From Desulforhopalus sp. (GTDB lineage: Bacteria; Desulfobacterota; Desulfobulbia; Desulfobulbales; Desulfocapsaceae): a stretch of 29,755 nt of DNA. The notes under the pieces were generated by a model that made no database searches, was not told the DNA's origin, and was given only the letters and a program-made list of their open reading frames with translations. The stretch is from the NCBI GenBank assembly GCA_023231425.1, contig JALNVI010000034.1:1-29755 (forward strand). Direction: 5' to 3'. This document shows, in pieces, positions 1 to 7,532 of this stretch. The position numbers and the translations under genes are program-made. The stretch's first letter is position 1, and each line of letters begins with the position of its first letter.

Positions 1-16
1 GTCTCCCGTCTCCTGC

Positions 17-57
17 CCCTCGAATATGAACGAAATACAAGGCTCTTCAAGGTACCC
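17..57 (+). repeat. Copy 1 of ~41-bp imperfect palindromic element
   Basis: This copy carries the shared core ATGAACGAAATACAAG followed by TTCAAGGTACCC. It ends 43 bases before the first permease start at 101. Related copies lie at 4465-4505, 6845-6885 and 28619-28663, all on the + strand and all ahead of a + strand gene. It is preceded by a pyrimidine heptamer tract (GTCTCCC-type) that matches the larger intergenic repeat family, so the window probably opens inside such a spacer. Confidence 0.7.
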
Positions 58-100
58 GGAAAGCTCTCTTTTAACCTCAACCTGCCCATAAAACGCGCCC

Positions 101-1078
101 ATGTTTGCATTCATTATTCGTCGTACACTTCAGGCTGTTTTCGTGATGCTGGTCATCAGCGTCATCGGCTTCGCCATCAAACAGAGCGTGGGCGACCCGG
201 TACGCGAAATCACCGGCATCTCCGTCTCTGTGGCGGAACGTGACGCCCTCAGGGACAAGCTCGGCCTTAATGACTCCTTCCCCGTCCAGTGGCTCCGCTT
301 TGTCAAAGGAGCCCTGCATGGCGACCTCGGCAACTCGTTCAAATACAAAAAACCGGCGGTGCAGGTGATTCTCTCCAAGGCCCCCGCCACCCTTGAACTG
401 GTTATCACCACATCACTCCTCGTTGTGCTGCTCTCAATTCCAATTGGGATCTACGCCGCGATTCACTCGAAATCATGGTGGGCGCGCCTCGCGATGGGCG
501 GCAGTATCATCGGCGTTTCCATCCCCGTTTTTCTCACCGCAATTCTGCTGATTTATGTCTTTGCGGTATGGCTGCAGTGGCTGCCCTCCTTTGGTCGCGG
601 GGAGCTGGTGGAGATCTTCCCCGGCTGGAAATCAGGCTTTTTCACCTGGAACGGCCTGGCACATCTCCTCCTGCCCACCGTCTCCCTCACCTCCATCATG
701 CTGCCGCTCTTCATCCGCCTGATTCGTGCAGAGATGACGGAAACCCTGCAGACGGAATATGTAAAATACGCCCGCGCCAGAGGACTGAGGGAAAGCAGGA
801 TTCTCTATGTCCATGCCTTCAAGAACACCCTGCTGCCCGTCATTACGGTGGGCGGGGTACAGCTCGGGACGCTGATCGCCTTCACTATCCTTACCGAGAC
901 AGTCTTCCAGTGGGGAGGCATGGGCTCCATGTTTATTAAAGCGGTGGAGGACGCAGACACTTCACTGATGGTTGCCTACCTTGTCTTTGTCGGGCTTATC
1001 TTTGTGGTGGTCAACACCGTGGTGGATGTTATCTATGGTTACGTCAACCCGATGATCAGAACCGGAGGAGGAAAATGA
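101..1078 (+). CDS. dppB: ABC transporter permease, DppB/OppB family
   Basis: This 325-residue inner-membrane protein is one of two permeases of a peptide/nickel-type ABC importer. The N-terminus (FAFIIRRTLQAVFVM) is the usual DppB/OppB start, followed by the periplasmic segment with GDPVREI and then five further hydrophobic segments. The EAA coupling loop, which docks on the ATPases, is visible at about residues 220-245 (EYVKYARARGLRES then HAFKNTLLP). Length is normal for the family. Its stop overlaps the start of the next permease (ATGA), so the two are translationally coupled. Substrate cannot be told from sequence: dipeptide, oligopeptide, nickel or microcin-type importers all share this fold. 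No substrate-binding protein is seen; it may lie upstream of the window. Confidence 0.93.
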   Translation: MFAFIIRRTLQAVFVMLVISVIGFAIKQSVGDPVREITGISVSVAERDALRDKLGLNDSFPVQWLRFVKGALHGDLGNSFKYKKPAVQVILSKAPATLELVITTSLLVVLLSIPIGIYAAIHSKSWWARLAMGGSIIGVSIPVFLTAILLIYVFAVWLQWLPSFGRGELVEIFPGWKSGFFTWNGLAHLLLPTVSLTSIMLPLFIRLIRAEMTETLQTEYVKYARARGLRESRILYVHAFKNTLLPVITVGGVQLGTLIAFTILTETVFQWGGMGSMFIKAVEDADTSLMVAYLVFVGLIFVVVNTVVDVIYGYVNPMIRTGGGK

Positions 1079-1998
1079 AACTCTTCAAAAAAATTACCGC
1101 CTCCAACCTTTTCTACAATTTTCTCCGCGATCCGATGGCTATCGGCAGTGCCACGGTGCTGCTCTTTCTTCTCGTGGCCAGCTTCGGGGCACCACTCTTT
1201 ACCTCGCACAACCCCTACGACCAGACCACCATCGACATCATGGATGCTGAACTGCCACCGATCTGGACGGGAGCTGCTGATGCCGACAGCCGCTTCCTGC
1301 TCGGCACCGACCCGCAGGGACGCGACATGCTCTCCACCATGCTCTATGGCATGCGGGTCTCCGTACTCATCGGCGCAGGGGCAGTAGTGCTGCAGTCGCT
1401 GATCGGTATCATTATCGGATTAATCGCAGGCTACAAGGGCGGTCGCCTGGAGGCCCTGCTGATGCGCCTCGCCGACGTGCAGCTCAGTTTCTCCACCTAT
1501 ATGGTGGCGATCTTTATCAGTGCCGTGTTTCAGGGGATCTTCGGCATGGGAGTGTACTCGGACTATGCCCTCGGTCTGCTGATACTGGTCATCGGCTTCG
1601 CCGAATGGCCACAGTATGCCCGCACGGTACGAGCCTCGGTCATGGCGGAGAAGAACAAAGAGTATGTGGAGGCGGCACGGGTCATCGGTCTTCCCCAGCG
1701 GCGCATCATGTTCCGCCATATTCTCCCCAACACGATGACCCCGGTGCTGGTTATCTCTACGGTGCAGATGGCCAACGCCATTATGAGCGAGGCGGCACTC
1801 TCCTTCATCGGCCTGGGCATGCCGCCGTCTCAGCCATCTCTCGGCTCACTGATTAAATCGGGCTTTGATTATATCGCCAGCGGCTCATGGTGGATCAGCC
1901 TCTTTCCCGGCATTGCCCTCGTCGTACTGATCCTCTCCATCAATCTCCTCGGCGACTGGCTGCGGGACTACCTTAATCCCAAACTCTACAAGGACTAA
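1075..1998 (+). CDS. dppC: ABC transporter permease, DppC/OppC family
   Basis: This 307-residue protein is the second permease of the importer. The start overlaps the previous stop by four bases. Features typical of DppC are an N-terminal membrane helix around residues 22-40, the periplasmic motif LLGTDPQGRDMLSTMLYG near residues 80-97, and the EAA loop (EYVEAARVIGLPQRRIMFRHILPN) at about residues 197-220. The C-terminal part SEAALSFIGLGMPPSQPSLG is strongly conserved in the family. It should form a heterodimer with the product of the preceding gene. The following ATPase begins four bases after its stop, with AAGGA inside the end of this gene acting as that ribosome-binding site. Confidence 0.93.
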   Translation: MKLFKKITASNLFYNFLRDPMAIGSATVLLFLLVASFGAPLFTSHNPYDQTTIDIMDAELPPIWTGAADADSRFLLGTDPQGRDMLSTMLYGMRVSVLIGAGAVVLQSLIGIIIGLIAGYKGGRLEALLMRLADVQLSFSTYMVAIFISAVFQGIFGMGVYSDYALGLLILVIGFAEWPQYARTVRASVMAEKNKEYVEAARVIGLPQRRIMFRHILPNTMTPVLVISTVQMANAIMSEAALSFIGLGMPPSQPSLGSLIKSGFDYIASGSWWISLFPGIALVVLILSINLLGDWLRDYLNPKLYKD

Positions 1999-2001
1999 AC
2001 C

Positions 2002-2994
2002 GTGCAGAAACAAGAACCTCTTCTTTCGGTTCGCGAGCTCAGCGTAGCCTTTAAAATGCGGGGCGGCGTGCTCACCGCGGTGGACGGCGTCAGTTTCGAT
2101 CTGGACCGCAGCCAGCGGCTCGGCCTCGTGGGAGAATCCGGAGCGGGCAAATCAGTAACCGGTTTCGCCATTCTCAACCTCGTCAGCAGGCCCGGTTATA
2201 TAGCTGGCGGCCACGTCTTTTTTGAGGGACGCGACCTTGCCACGTTCTCCGAAGAAGAGATGCGCAACATCCGCGGCAACCGCATCTCCATGATCTTCCA
2301 GGATCCGATGATGACTCTCAACCCGGTGCTGACCATCGGCCAGCAGATGGTTGAGACCCTCAAGGCCCATCGCCACATCAGCAAACACGAAGCAGAGAAG
2401 ATCGCCCTGAACAAGCTGCAGAAAGTGGCCATCCCCTCCCCGGAGAAGCGACTCACCCAGTATCCCCATGAATTCTCCGGCGGCATGCGCCAGCGCATCG
2501 TCATCGCCATCGCCCTGCTCACCTCGCCCTCACTGATTATCGCCGATGAGCCAACCACCGCACTGGATGTCACTATCCAGGCAGACATAATGGAACTGTT
2601 GCTCAATCTCTGCGAAGAGGAGAAGATGGCGCTGCTTCTCATCACCCATGACCTGGCCGTCGTCAGTCAGGTGGCGGAGCGCATCGCGGTGATGTATGCC
2701 GGGCGAATCGCCGAACTCGGATCCACAGAAGCGATTGTCAACGCACCGCAGCACCCCTACACGCAGGGACTGCTCAAGGCGCTGCCGCAGAAGGTCGAGC
2801 GGCGAAAACGCCTGAATCAGATCCCCGGCAGTATGCCGAGCCTGCAGGAGCGCCCGCCAGGCTGCGCCTTTTATGATCGATGCGAACTGCGCGGAGAAAT
2901 CTGTCACAGAGAGAGTCCCCGCCTCGTAGAGAAAAACGCCGGGCTGGTGGCCTGTCACATGGTCAAGGACACCACTGGGAAGGAAGAAAAATGA
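2002..2994 (+). CDS. dppD: ABC transporter ATP-binding protein, DppD/OppD family
   Basis: This is one of two ATPases energising the importer. It starts with GTG, with AAGGA 7 bases upstream, and is 330 residues long. Walker A is GESGAGKS (about residues 46-53), the Q-loop lies in IFQDPMMTLNP, the signature is FSGGMRQR and Walker B is LIIADEPTTALD, followed by the switch histidine in LLITHDLA. The C-terminal oligopeptide-transporter domain carries a cysteine set (CAFYDRC, then EIC and VACH). Some DppD/OppD-type proteins carry such cysteines, and I recall iron-sulfur binding reported for a mycobacterial homologue; whether this one binds a cluster is inference. The end overlaps the next ATPase start (ATGA). 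Confidence 0.93.
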   Translation: MQKQEPLLSVRELSVAFKMRGGVLTAVDGVSFDLDRSQRLGLVGESGAGKSVTGFAILNLVSRPGYIAGGHVFFEGRDLATFSEEEMRNIRGNRISMIFQDPMMTLNPVLTIGQQMVETLKAHRHISKHEAEKIALNKLQKVAIPSPEKRLTQYPHEFSGGMRQRIVIAIALLTSPSLIIADEPTTALDVTIQADIMELLLNLCEEEKMALLLITHDLAVVSQVAERIAVMYAGRIAELGSTEAIVNAPQHPYTQGLLKALPQKVERRKRLNQIPGSMPSLQERPPGCAFYDRCELRGEICHRESPRLVEKNAGLVACHMVKDTTGKEEK

Positions 2995-4004
2995 GTGATT
3001 TCATAGAGATAAAGAACCTTGTCAAACGCTTTGACATCTCGGGCGGCCTGCTCGAGGAGATCCGTTTTAAGGGAGGAATCCACCGAAAAAAAACGGTAGT
3101 GCATGCGCTTAACGGAGTAAGCTTTGGCATAAAAAAGGGTGAGACAGTGAGTGTGGTTGGCGAGTCCGGCTGCGGGAAATCGACCCTCGCACGCTGCGTG
3201 ATCCGCATATATCGGCCGGAAAGTGGTGAGGTGTTCTACAACGGTAAACGGGTGGACAACCTTTCCTCGGCAGCCATCAAACCCTGGCGCGCCAAAATGC
3301 AGATGGTCTTTCAGGATCCCTACGCCTCACTCAATCCCCGTATGACGGTCTATCAGACCCTGCTGGAACCGATCCGCTTCCACTTCCGGGATGTCTCCCG
3401 CTCTGAGGCGGACGATCGGGTGGCAGCTGTGATGAAACAGGTGGGAGTTGATCCAGACTGGCGCAAGCGCTACCCCCATGAATTCTCGGGCGGGCAGCGG
3501 CAGCGGATCTCTCTTGCCCGGGCGCTGGCGGTGAAACCGGAGTTCATTATAGCCGACGAGCCTATTGCCGCACTTGATGTCTCTATTCAGGCACAGATCC
3601 TTAACCTCTTCATGGACCTGCAGGCAGAACAGGGGCTCACCTATCTCTTTATCAGCCATGACCTCTCCGTCGTGGAACATATCTCCAACCGGGTGGTGGT
3701 AATGTATCTCGGTTCACTGTGTGAATTTGCCGGGACGGAGCAACTCTACACTGCCCCGAAACATCCCTACACCCGTGCCCTGCTCTCAGCCATCCCCCAA
3801 TTCGGCAGCGAAGGATTCAACCATATGCGGCTGCCTGGAGATGTCCCGACGCCGATCAACCTGCCCTCCGGTTGTGTCTTCCACGGCCGCTGTCCCCACG
3901 CCGACGAGCGCTGCCGTCGAGAGATTCCCGCACCCATTACTGAGGCGGACGGCCGCGTGGTGGCCTGCCACGGGGTGGAAGAGGGTCGGCTTGAATGGCT
4001 TTGA
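2991..4004 (+). CDS. dppF: ABC transporter ATP-binding protein, DppF/OppF family
   Basis: This is the second ATPase of the importer, 337 residues from the ATG at 2991. An in-frame start exists upstream at 2880, but it would sit deep inside dppD. The ATG at 2991 has AGGAAG just upstream and gives the normal family N-terminus (FIEIKNLVKRFD). Walker A is GESGCGKST, the signature is FSGGQRQR and Walker B is FIIADEPIAALD, slightly unlike the usual DEPTSALD/DEPVSALD. The switch histidine is in LFISHDLS. A C-terminal cysteine cluster (CVFHGRC, then RC and VACH) mirrors that of the first ATPase. No hairpin terminator is evident after the stop; the repeat-filled spacer begins about 15 bases later. Confidence 0.93.
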   Translation: MSDFIEIKNLVKRFDISGGLLEEIRFKGGIHRKKTVVHALNGVSFGIKKGETVSVVGESGCGKSTLARCVIRIYRPESGEVFYNGKRVDNLSSAAIKPWRAKMQMVFQDPYASLNPRMTVYQTLLEPIRFHFRDVSRSEADDRVAAVMKQVGVDPDWRKRYPHEFSGGQRQRISLARALAVKPEFIIADEPIAALDVSIQAQILNLFMDLQAEQGLTYLFISHDLSVVEHISNRVVVMYLGSLCEFAGTEQLYTAPKHPYTRALLSAIPQFGSEGFNHMRLPGDVPTPINLPSGCVFHGRCPHADERCRREIPAPITEADGRVVACHGVEEGRLEWL

Positions 4005-4015
4005 GGGAACAGGAA

Positions 4016-4464
4016 AGAAGGGAGACAGGAGACGGGAGAAGGGAGACGGGAAAAAACAAAGGCGAAAGACGGTAAGACATTTTTTTTTACCGCGAAGAAC
4101 GCGAAGGAACGCGAAGGAAAACAAAAGCATTTGAGAATAAAGATTTTTTTGTATTAAAACGGGTAGGACGGGAAAAGCAAAAGACGGAACAGCGAAAAAC
4201 TTTTTGCCAACGAATAAAAGCTCTAAACACTCGAATAAAGGCAAAAAACTTTAAAAAAAGATTTTAAAATTAAACAAGGAATTGCTGTTGTTCTATCTTT
4301 ACTCTTCGCGTTCTTCGTGTCCTTCGCGGTAAAAATTGCTTTTCCGCTTTTTGCCTTTATTCGCCTTATTCGAGCAGTTATTCGTTGGCAAAAAATCTTT
4401 TGTTGTTCCGTTCTTTTGCTTTTTCCTGTCTCCTTTCTCCTGCCTCCTTTCTCCCTTTTTCCGT
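4016..4464. repeat. Mosaic intergenic repeat, nested inverted modules
   Basis: This spacer has no credible gene. In order it holds a purine heptamer array (GGGAGAC/AGGAGAC units, 4020-4050), a GCGAAGAAC-type 9/10-mer block (4086-4118), a module with AATAAAGATTTTT and AAAACGGG (4134-4170), and a module TTTTTGCCAACGAATAAA (4201-4218 onward). The same modules then recur in reverse complement: a CTTCGCGTTCTTC block (4303-4332), TATTCGTTGGCAAAAA (4380-4395) and a pyrimidine heptamer array (4425-4465). Part of it (about 4252-4400) is nearly identical, inverted, to 21040-21190. The arrangement could fold into a long imperfect cruciform. Related blocks occur at five other spacers in the window. Confidence 0.8.
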
Positions 4465-4505
4465 CTCTCGAATATGAACGAAAAGCAGGTTGTTTCAAGG
4501 TATCC
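4465..4505 (+). repeat. Copy 2 of ~41-bp imperfect palindromic element
   Basis: This copy reads CGAATATGAACGAAAAGCAG then TTTCAAGGTATCC, close to the copy at 17-57. It ends 17 bases before the HAD hydrolase start at 4523. It directly follows the pyrimidine heptamer tract, as copy 1 does. Confidence 0.7.
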
Positions 4506-4522
4506 TTCAGAAAAGGCCGGAC

Positions 4523-5335
4523 ATGACAACTATCAAAGTTTTTGCCGTCGATATGGACGGCACCTTTCTCGACGACCACAAGCAGTATGACAAGCCACGC
4601 TTTCTGCGGCAGCTTGCCACCATGCAAAAGCAGGGAATTCACTTTGTCGCCGCCAGTGGCAACCAGCTCGCCACTCTGCACCGCTATCTTCCTGAAGTGA
4701 AAAAAGAGATCGGCTTTGTGGCAGAAAACGGTGGCTATGTCCTCGATGGTGAGAAGATACTCCTCACCGCAGGTATGAGTCAGGAGCAGCTTGCCCCGAT
4801 TTTCGCCCTTCTGCCTCAATTTTCCCGCCTTATCACGGTGGCCTGCTGCCGGGACGAAGCTTTTTGTCTGAATTCTCTCTCCGAGACCACGCTTAACTCA
4901 CTCCATCCTTACTATATTTCTCCTGCCAGGGTTGCGGCTTTTACGGAGATTAAGGAACCCATCCTGAAACTCGCCATGTGGATTCCCCCGCAGGACACAG
5001 AGAGTCTTATCTCCACTCTGGCCCTTCCGGCACGGGAAAAAAAACTGCGCCTCGTAAACAGCGGCAACTGCTTCACAGACCTGCTGCGCAATGATGTCTC
5101 CAAGGCCGCCGGCCTCCGCCATCTGCTGCAGCACTGGCAGGTGCGAGACGAGGAAGTTGCCGCTTTTGGCGACAACAGTAACGATGTTGAGATGCTCTGT
5201 ATGACGCCATTCAGCTTCGCTCCTGTCAACGCCGGAGAAAGTGCAAAGAGAGCTGCGCGGAATATCATCGGTAATAACAATGATAACGCCGTGCAAAATA
5301 TGATAGACTGCATCCTGAGCGGAAAGCCCCTCTGA
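4523..5335 (+). CDS. ybiV: Cof-type HAD-IIB sugar phosphatase (YbiV/SupH-like)
   Basis: This 270-residue cytosolic HAD phosphatase carries motif I DMDGTFLDD (nucleophile and acid/base aspartates, about residues 9-17), motif II serine in VAASGNQ and the C-terminal metal site GDNSNDVEM. The large C2-type cap between them places it in the Cof/IIB subgroup. The motif spacing and wording (DMDGTFL, RGIHF-like segment, SGNQ, FVAENG) most resemble E. coli YbiV, which acts on sugar phosphates; the true substrate here is unknown. I chose the ATG at 4523, preceded by AAAAGG; an in-frame ATG at 4490 lies inside the repeat element. It is monocistronic: repeats precede it and an IS remnant follows. Confidence 0.87.
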   Translation: MTTIKVFAVDMDGTFLDDHKQYDKPRFLRQLATMQKQGIHFVAASGNQLATLHRYLPEVKKEIGFVAENGGYVLDGEKILLTAGMSQEQLAPIFALLPQFSRLITVACCRDEAFCLNSLSETTLNSLHPYYISPARVAAFTEIKEPILKLAMWIPPQDTESLISTLALPAREKKLRLVNSGNCFTDLLRNDVSKAAGLRHLLQHWQVRDEEVAAFGDNSNDVEMLCMTPFSFAPVNAGESAKRAARNIIGNNNDNAVQNMIDCILSGKPL

Positions 5336-5385
5336 AGGCACCATTTTTTTTGGGAATTGCGACAAAGAAGTTGAAACAGACCAGA

Positions 5386-6465
5386 GCTGGATCAGTACAA
5401 TAAGTGCAACAGCGTGATATGAAAAAGAGTGAGCTGCCAGCATGGTTATGTCACGACAACTTAACCGGAGGTTATCATGCACAGGTACCAGTTCTTGTTA
5501 CCAGCCAGATCACTCTTTTAGAAAGGTAGCAGATCAGTGCATTTCTTCAAACAGGAAGATCTCATACCAATATTGCTGAGTCATTGAATCGTTCTAAGAG
5601 TACAATTTCAAGTGAAATTCATCACAACTCTTTTGAAGGTAGAGATGATTCCTGTATTGCTCATGTCATAGCGATGACCAGACGAAAATCTGCGGAGAAG
5701 GTCACAAAACAAAACTCTGAAGTATTGCAGGCTATACGAAAGTGGCTCCGACCGGGGTGGTCGCCAGAGTCTATAAACCATCGATTTTCTATTGAATTAC
5801 CTCTGCAAAAGCATGTTTGTCATACAACGATTTATGACTGGATTTATAAAGACCGGCAAAAGGAAGGAAAACTCCACACATATCTCCCACGGCATGGCAA
5901 ACGACGCTGGAAGGGGGTAAACGAGCCGGGGTTTCTCTTATTCCTGACCGCGTAGACATTGCAGAACGTCCGCAGATCGTGAATGAGAGGAGGCGAATTG
6001 GGGACTGGGAAGAGGAGATACTGTTTATGGGCAGAAGGCGTCCCTTGTTACTCTTGTGGAGCGTACCAGTCGCTTCACGCTTTGTGACCGAACAGAGACG
6101 AAGTGCAAGGATGAGGTCACCTCAGTTATAAATGGGCTTTTCGGCACAATTACAGGACACAGGGAGACCTTAACGCCGGGCAGTGTGGCAGCGAATTTGT
6201 GGCTCACGCCAAAATCAATAAACGCCATTCCATCGATGTCTTTTTTGCAAAACCATACGCAGGCTGCCAGAGAGGAACAAATGAAAAGACTAATGGCAAA
6301 CTCAGGAGACTCTGGCCCAAAAAATTTGCTCTGGCAACTCTTTCTCAAAAAGAAAGAGACAACGGAGCCATGTTGTTGAATTTAACACCGAGAAAGGTCT
6401 TAAAAGGGCTAACCCCGCTGGAAGTCTTCACTGGCAAACGTGTTGCACTTATTACTTGAATCCAG
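5386..6465 (+). mobile_element. IS30-family insertion sequence, decayed, with terminal inverted repeats
   Basis: The left end 5386-5410 reads GCTGGAT, seven variable bases, then ATAAGTGCAAC. The reverse complement of the right end (6441-6465) reads GCTGGAT, seven bases, then ATAAGTGCAAC. At least 18 of 25 positions therefore match. The length of about 1.08 kb is right for IS30 elements. The interior is AT-richer than neighbouring genes and encodes a broken IS30 transposase. I could not find a convincing target-site duplication at the borders, which fits an old insertion or one whose outer ends have drifted. Confidence 0.85.
5477..6460 (+). pseudogene. IS30-family transposase, pseudogene
   Basis: Recognisable IS30 transposase segments occur in three frames. 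The N-terminal helix-turn-helix (QISAFLQTGRSHTNIAE, then RSKSTISSE) is followed by GWSPESI and TIYDWIYKD. Then come RAGVSLIPDRVDIAERPQIV and GDW, next GDTVYGQKASLVTLVERTSR, and finally CGSEFVAHAKIN and CQRGTNEKTNG near the last catalytic glutamate. The ATG at 5477 has GGAGG six bases upstream but is out of frame with the HTH. An in-frame TAG sits at 5527, and frameshifts fall near 5915, 6015 (an apparent short duplication of GAG) and 6185. The gene cannot make a full transposase. The DDE core is split, and the aspartate expected before the glycine-rich GSEF segment seems lost. Confidence 0.88.
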
Positions 6466-6548
6466 CGATCTTTCCTTGACTCTTTCCCAAACAGTTATAA
6501 TATTCATGGTTAATTTTCTTCCTTTGTGTCAAGACAAAAACAGGCAGA

Positions 6549-6572
6549 CAGCAACAGCAACAGCAACAGCAA
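6549..6572. repeat. Hexamer microsatellite, four CAGCAA units
   Basis: Four uninterrupted CAGCAA copies lie in non-coding DNA between the IS30 right end and the repeat-protein gene. Length change by slippage would alter promoter-region spacing, but nothing shows that this happens. Confidence 0.8.
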
Positions 6573-6663
6573 CAAAATATAAGCGATACGTAAATTTTTC
6601 AGGCTGAAATTTTTTAATACGAAAAATCAGCTCAAATCAAACCGGGGATTGTTGAACTCCCTT

Positions 6664-6684
6664 TTTTTCAGCTGTCCTGAAAAA
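6664..6684. terminator. Short A/T-ended hairpin TTTTTCAG/CTGAAAAA
   Basis: An eight-base perfect stem with a five-base loop (CTGTC) is bounded by a T-run on one side and an A-run on the other. It resembles a weak bidirectional terminator but has little GC, and no gene stop is close by. It may instead be an operator-like dyad. Confidence 0.35.
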
Positions 6685-6731
6685 GTTGTATGGTTGATTT
6701 TATTTGTCGAGTACCAGGGCCTGTAGGCAAG

Positions 6732-6750
6732 GATGTTTTATAAAAACATC
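6732..6750. promoter_or_regulatory. Perfect inverted repeat GATGTTTT-ATA-AAAACATC
   Basis: An 8+8 base perfect dyad with a 3-base spacer sits 160 bases upstream of the repeat-protein start. The size and symmetry fit a dimeric repressor operator, though a transcript hairpin is equally possible. No regulator gene lies beside it. Confidence 0.4.
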
Positions 6751-6844
6751 GTCTAAGTAGTTTTTCGCTCATTTTCTTCGTTACAATCAAAATTTTTTCT
6801 TCGGGATAGCGCCTCTGGATGCCTGCGGTAATTTTTTATCTGTT

Positions 6845-6885
6845 CCTCGACAGATAAACGAAATACAAGCTGTTTCAAGGTCCTC
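6845..6885 (+). repeat. Copy 3 of ~41-bp imperfect palindromic element
   Basis: This copy reads CCTCGACAGATAAACG, then AAATACAAG and TTTCAAGGTCC. It ends 24 bases before the start of the repeat protein at 6910. It is more diverged than copies 1, 2 and 4 but keeps the ACGAAATACAAG core. Confidence 0.65.
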
Positions 6886-6909
6886 TTATTAAAAAAAAGG
6901 AGCCAAATC

Positions 6910-7419
6910 ATGCTAAACAAAATCGGTACAATCCTTATTGTTCTCATTTTTTCGAGTTCACTCGCTTTTGCTGGCTGGAAGGATGACTTCGCAAAGACAG
7001 TGGGGACCGACGGTCTGGCGGTTGCGGTAAGCACAGCTCAAGGAGAGAAGGCTTCTCCCCTTGAAATTGTGCAGGCGGGGCAGCTTGCCGGTGTTAATCT
7101 GCAAAATCTCATCTCCGCCATGGTTGCTGCCGGTATTTCGACCACGGATATCGTCTCCGCCATGGTTGCTGCCGATATTTCGACTACGGATATCGTCTCC
7201 GCCATGGTTGCTGCCGGTATTTCGACTACGGATATCGTCTCCGCCATGGCTGCTGCCGGTATTTCGACCGCGGATATCATCTCCGCCATGTCTGCTGCCG
7301 GTATTTCGACCGCGGAGATCACAGCTGCAGTAGCAGCAGCTGGCTCGCCTCTTGGGAATTCTTTTTTGTCTGGAGGGAATCCGCCAAACTCACCTTCAGT
7401 AAGCCCTTCCACGTTCTGA
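6910..7419 (+). CDS. Secreted small protein built of 14-residue tandem repeats
   Basis: This 169-residue protein begins with a signal peptide (MLNKIGTILIVL, cleavage likely after SLAFA). From about residue 68 it has five near-identical 14-residue units (ISAMVAAGISTTDI type), flanked by a degenerate earlier unit (VQAGQLAGVNLQNL) and a degenerate later one. A Pro/Ser/Gly/Asn-rich tail of about 25 residues follows. Each unit looks like a short hydrophobic helix plus a GISTTD turn, suggesting a helical solenoid or stacking surface. AAGGAG lies upstream of the ATG. A strong terminator follows, separating it from the exopolysaccharide operon. I do not recognise a family; a periplasmic or extracellular matrix role is inference from location only. 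Confidence 0.8.
   Translation: MLNKIGTILIVLIFSSSLAFAGWKDDFAKTVGTDGLAVAVSTAQGEKASPLEIVQAGQLAGVNLQNLISAMVAAGISTTDIVSAMVAADISTTDIVSAMVAAGISTTDIVSAMAAAGISTADIISAMSAAGISTAEITAAVAAAGSPLGNSFLSGGNPPNSPSVSPSTF
7111..7344 (+). repeat. 42-bp tandem repeats inside the repeat-protein gene
   Basis: Five 42-base units begin at 7111, 7153, 7195, 7237 and 7279, with a degenerate partial sixth from 7321. Units 2 and 3 differ at one base. Conservation at third codon positions points to recent unit duplication rather than selection on protein alone. All units are in frame, so copy-number change would add or remove 14 residues. Confidence 0.9.
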
Positions 7420-7449
7420 TCAGCGAAGGTTAAAAGCACGGGGCATAAG

Positions 7450-7489
7450 AAATCCGCATTTTTTCTTAAATCAGGAATGCGGATTTTTT
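7450..7489 (+). terminator. Rho-independent terminator after the repeat protein
   Basis: The stem AATCCGCATT pairs with AATGCGGATT across a 15-base loop and is followed by a T-run. It lies 31 bases after the stop at 7419 and separates this gene from the exopolysaccharide operon. Confidence 0.88.
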
Positions 7490-7532
7490 ATACAGATTGC
7501 ATTTATTATTCATCTTTATAAAGAGTAGAATT

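Larger units (their letters stand above)
6466..6909. other. Gene-free spacer with dyads and a microsatellite
   Basis: This 444-base AT-rich spacer lies between the IS remnant and the 14-residue-repeat protein. It holds four CAGCAA units (6549-6572), a hairpin TTTTTCAG/CTGAAAAA (6664-6684), a perfect inverted repeat GATGTTTT/AAAACATC (6732-6750), a shared module CGCTCATTTTCTTCGTTACA (from 6766) and palindromic element copy 3. A TTGACT (6476) and TATAAT (6496) pair is separated by only 14 bases, so it is a doubtful promoter; TAATAT at 6498 gives 16-base spacing. No credible ORF was seen. Confidence 0.7.

Noticed and set aside
6476..6501. TTGACT/TATAAT promoter after the IS30 element
   Set aside because: The spacer is 14 bases, too short for a normal sigma-70 promoter; the 16-base alternative TAATAT is possible but far from the next gene.
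7111..7344. CRISPR-like array
   Set aside because: The 42-base units are contiguous with no spacers and are in frame within a secreted protein.
7345..7419. PEP-CTERM or other sorting signal at the end of the repeat protein
   Set aside because: The tail is Pro/Ser/Asn-rich but has no hydrophobic helix or terminal basic cluster.
7038..7439. - strand ORF opposite the 14-residue repeat gene
   Set aside because: Its repeats are just the complement of the 42-base units, it has no signal peptide, and it would run through the + strand terminator side.
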